This document shows, one piece after another, positions 4,665 to 5,514 of a stretch of DNA of 5,514 bases. The notes under the pieces are model-generated. The model made no database searches. It had not been told where the DNA came from and worked only from the letters and a program-made list of their open reading frames with translations. The first letter of the stretch is position 1. The number at the start of each line of letters is the position of its first letter. The translations under genes were made by a program, and so were the position numbers. The stretch comes from Clostridia bacterium (GTDB taxonomy: Bacteria; Bacillota; Peptococcia; Peptococcales; SKKY01), in assembly GCA_007123515.1 (NCBI GenBank), contig SKKY01000084.1:1-5514 (forward strand). The letters run 5' to 3'.

Positions 4665-5514
4665 ATGAAAGATGACCAAACAAATAAAGAGAGCCTGACA
4701 AGGCCTTATAAAGCTAAGAAAAAACCTGATTATAAAAAAATACTAAAAATCGTTCTATTAAGCATTCTTGCTTTAGCCGGCGTGACAGCCGTTGCCGTTA
4801 CCGGTTATGTGATAAGCATTTTAAATGATATGCCTGATATTGAAGAACATATCCTTGTAAATTACGAGATATCTACTGAAATCTATGATCAAAATGATAA
4901 GCACGTGGCCTCACTTCACGGGGTTGAAAACAGGATGCCTGTTGAACTTGATGACATCTCACCCAATATGATTAATGCCGTTCTTTCTGTTGAGGACAAA
5001 CGATTCTATAAGCATCCTGGTGTTGATCTTTACCGACTATTTGGTGCAGCTGTTGCTAATTTCAGAGATGGTTTTGGGGCTCAGGGTGGCAGTACCATAA
5101 CCCAGCAACTTGTTAAAATATCTTTCTTTGACCCTAAAGACATTACAATAAAAAGAAAAGCACAAGAAGCCATTGTCGCACTTAAACTTGAAAGAACTTA
5201 TACTAAAGATGAAATTCTTGAAATGTATCTTAATAAGATCTATTTTGGGCGAGGTGCTTACGGAGCTGAAGCTGCAGCAAAATCATTTTTTAATACCTCC
5301 GCCAGTGAGCTAACGCCGGCACAAAGCGCTCTTTTAGCCGGGGTCATTCAAAACCCATGGGCCAACTCTCCAACAAGCAATCCTTTGAATGCGGAAAGAC
5401 GTTTTAAAACAGTCTTAACGCTGATGGAGAACAATGAGTTTATTGGTTCTGATGAAAAAAGACAAATCGTTAATAATTTTGAAGAAAACGGATTCGAACT
5501 GGACTTTAGTTTTA
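4665..5514 (+). CDS. Class A penicillin-binding protein (PBP1A-type), N-terminal part; runs off the right edge
   Basis: The 283 complete codons visible encode the anchor and most of the glycosyltransferase (GT51) domain of a bifunctional peptidoglycan synthase. A short basic cytoplasmic tail (KAKKKPDYKK, 16-25) precedes one membrane helix at about 26-53, so the enzyme domains face the cell exterior. GT51 motifs appear in order: EDKRFYKHPG at 110-119, with Glu110 the expected catalytic base; GGSTITQQ at 141-148; KRKAQEAIVALKLE at 163-176, with the second conserved Glu at 168; EMYLNKIYFGRGAYG at 186-200; and LTPAQSALLAGVIQNP soon after. This domain polymerises lipid II into glycan strands. In full-length relatives a penicillin-binding transpeptidase domain follows; it would lie beyond the window, so a monofunctional glycosyltransferase is not formally excluded. 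It is transcribed divergently from the reductase with its own extended -10 promoter and a strong ribosome binding site. The reading frame is intact to the edge. Confidence 0.95.
   Translation, partial: MKDDQTNKESLTRPYKAKKKPDYKKILKIVLLSILALAGVTAVAVTGYVISILNDMPDIEEHILVNYEISTEIYDQNDKHVASLHGVENRMPVELDDISPNMINAVLSVEDKRFYKHPGVDLYRLFGAAVANFRDGFGAQGGSTITQQLVKISFFDPKDITIKRKAQEAIVALKLERTYTKDEILEMYLNKIYFGRGAYGAEAAAKSFFNTSASELTPAQSALLAGVIQNPWANSPTSNPLNAERRFKTVLTLMENNEFIGSDEKRQIVNNFEENGFELDFSF

Noticed and set aside
1..5514. Novel defence, CRISPR, toxin-antitoxin or mobile system
   Set aside because: No repeat array, transposase, integrase, paired small toxin-antitoxin genes or flanking repeats were found; the window reads as ordinary core chromosome.

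Overview
This looks like a chromosomal segment from a low-GC Gram-positive bacterium (Firmicutes), most likely an anaerobic member of the Clostridia. The evidence is the strong A+T bias, strong AGGAGG-type ribosome binding sites, Bacillus/Clostridium-type tandem rRNA promoters with a boxA-like leader, and the type of tyrosyl-tRNA synthetase and rhodanese-fused CoA-disulfide reductase encoded. The class-level placement is inference; no species call is possible from this window.

Layout, left to right. Positions 1-20 are the first bases of a 16S rRNA gene on the minus strand, running off the left edge. Positions 21-280 hold its leader and two tandem sigma-A-type promoters, also on the minus strand. 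There follow three minus-strand genes: an unrecognised four-helix membrane protein with a large C-terminal domain (323-1345), tyrosyl-tRNA synthetase tyrS (1418-2644, ending in a clear rho-independent terminator), and an FAD/NAD(P)H-dependent CoA-disulfide or polysulfide reductase with a C-terminal rhodanese domain (2750-4402, TTG start). A 262-base AT-rich divergent intergenic region separates these from a plus-strand class A penicillin-binding protein (4665 to the right edge), of which the membrane anchor and most of the glycosyltransferase domain are visible.

The genes do not form one obvious pathway. tyrS has its own candidate promoter and its own terminator, so it may be a single-gene unit. 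The reductase and the penicillin-binding protein are transcribed divergently. The membrane-protein gene sits between the tyrS terminator and the rRNA promoters with no convincing promoter of its own. The three minus-strand genes read in the same direction as the rRNA operon, as is usual for genes on the leading strand.

I see no mobile element, CRISPR array, tRNA gene, riboswitch or defence system. The points most worth a second look are the architecture of the rRNA control region (an inverted repeat inside the P2 promoter and a potential stem-loop at the start of the P1 transcript), the unrecognised membrane protein, and the absence of a T-box leader in front of tyrS.
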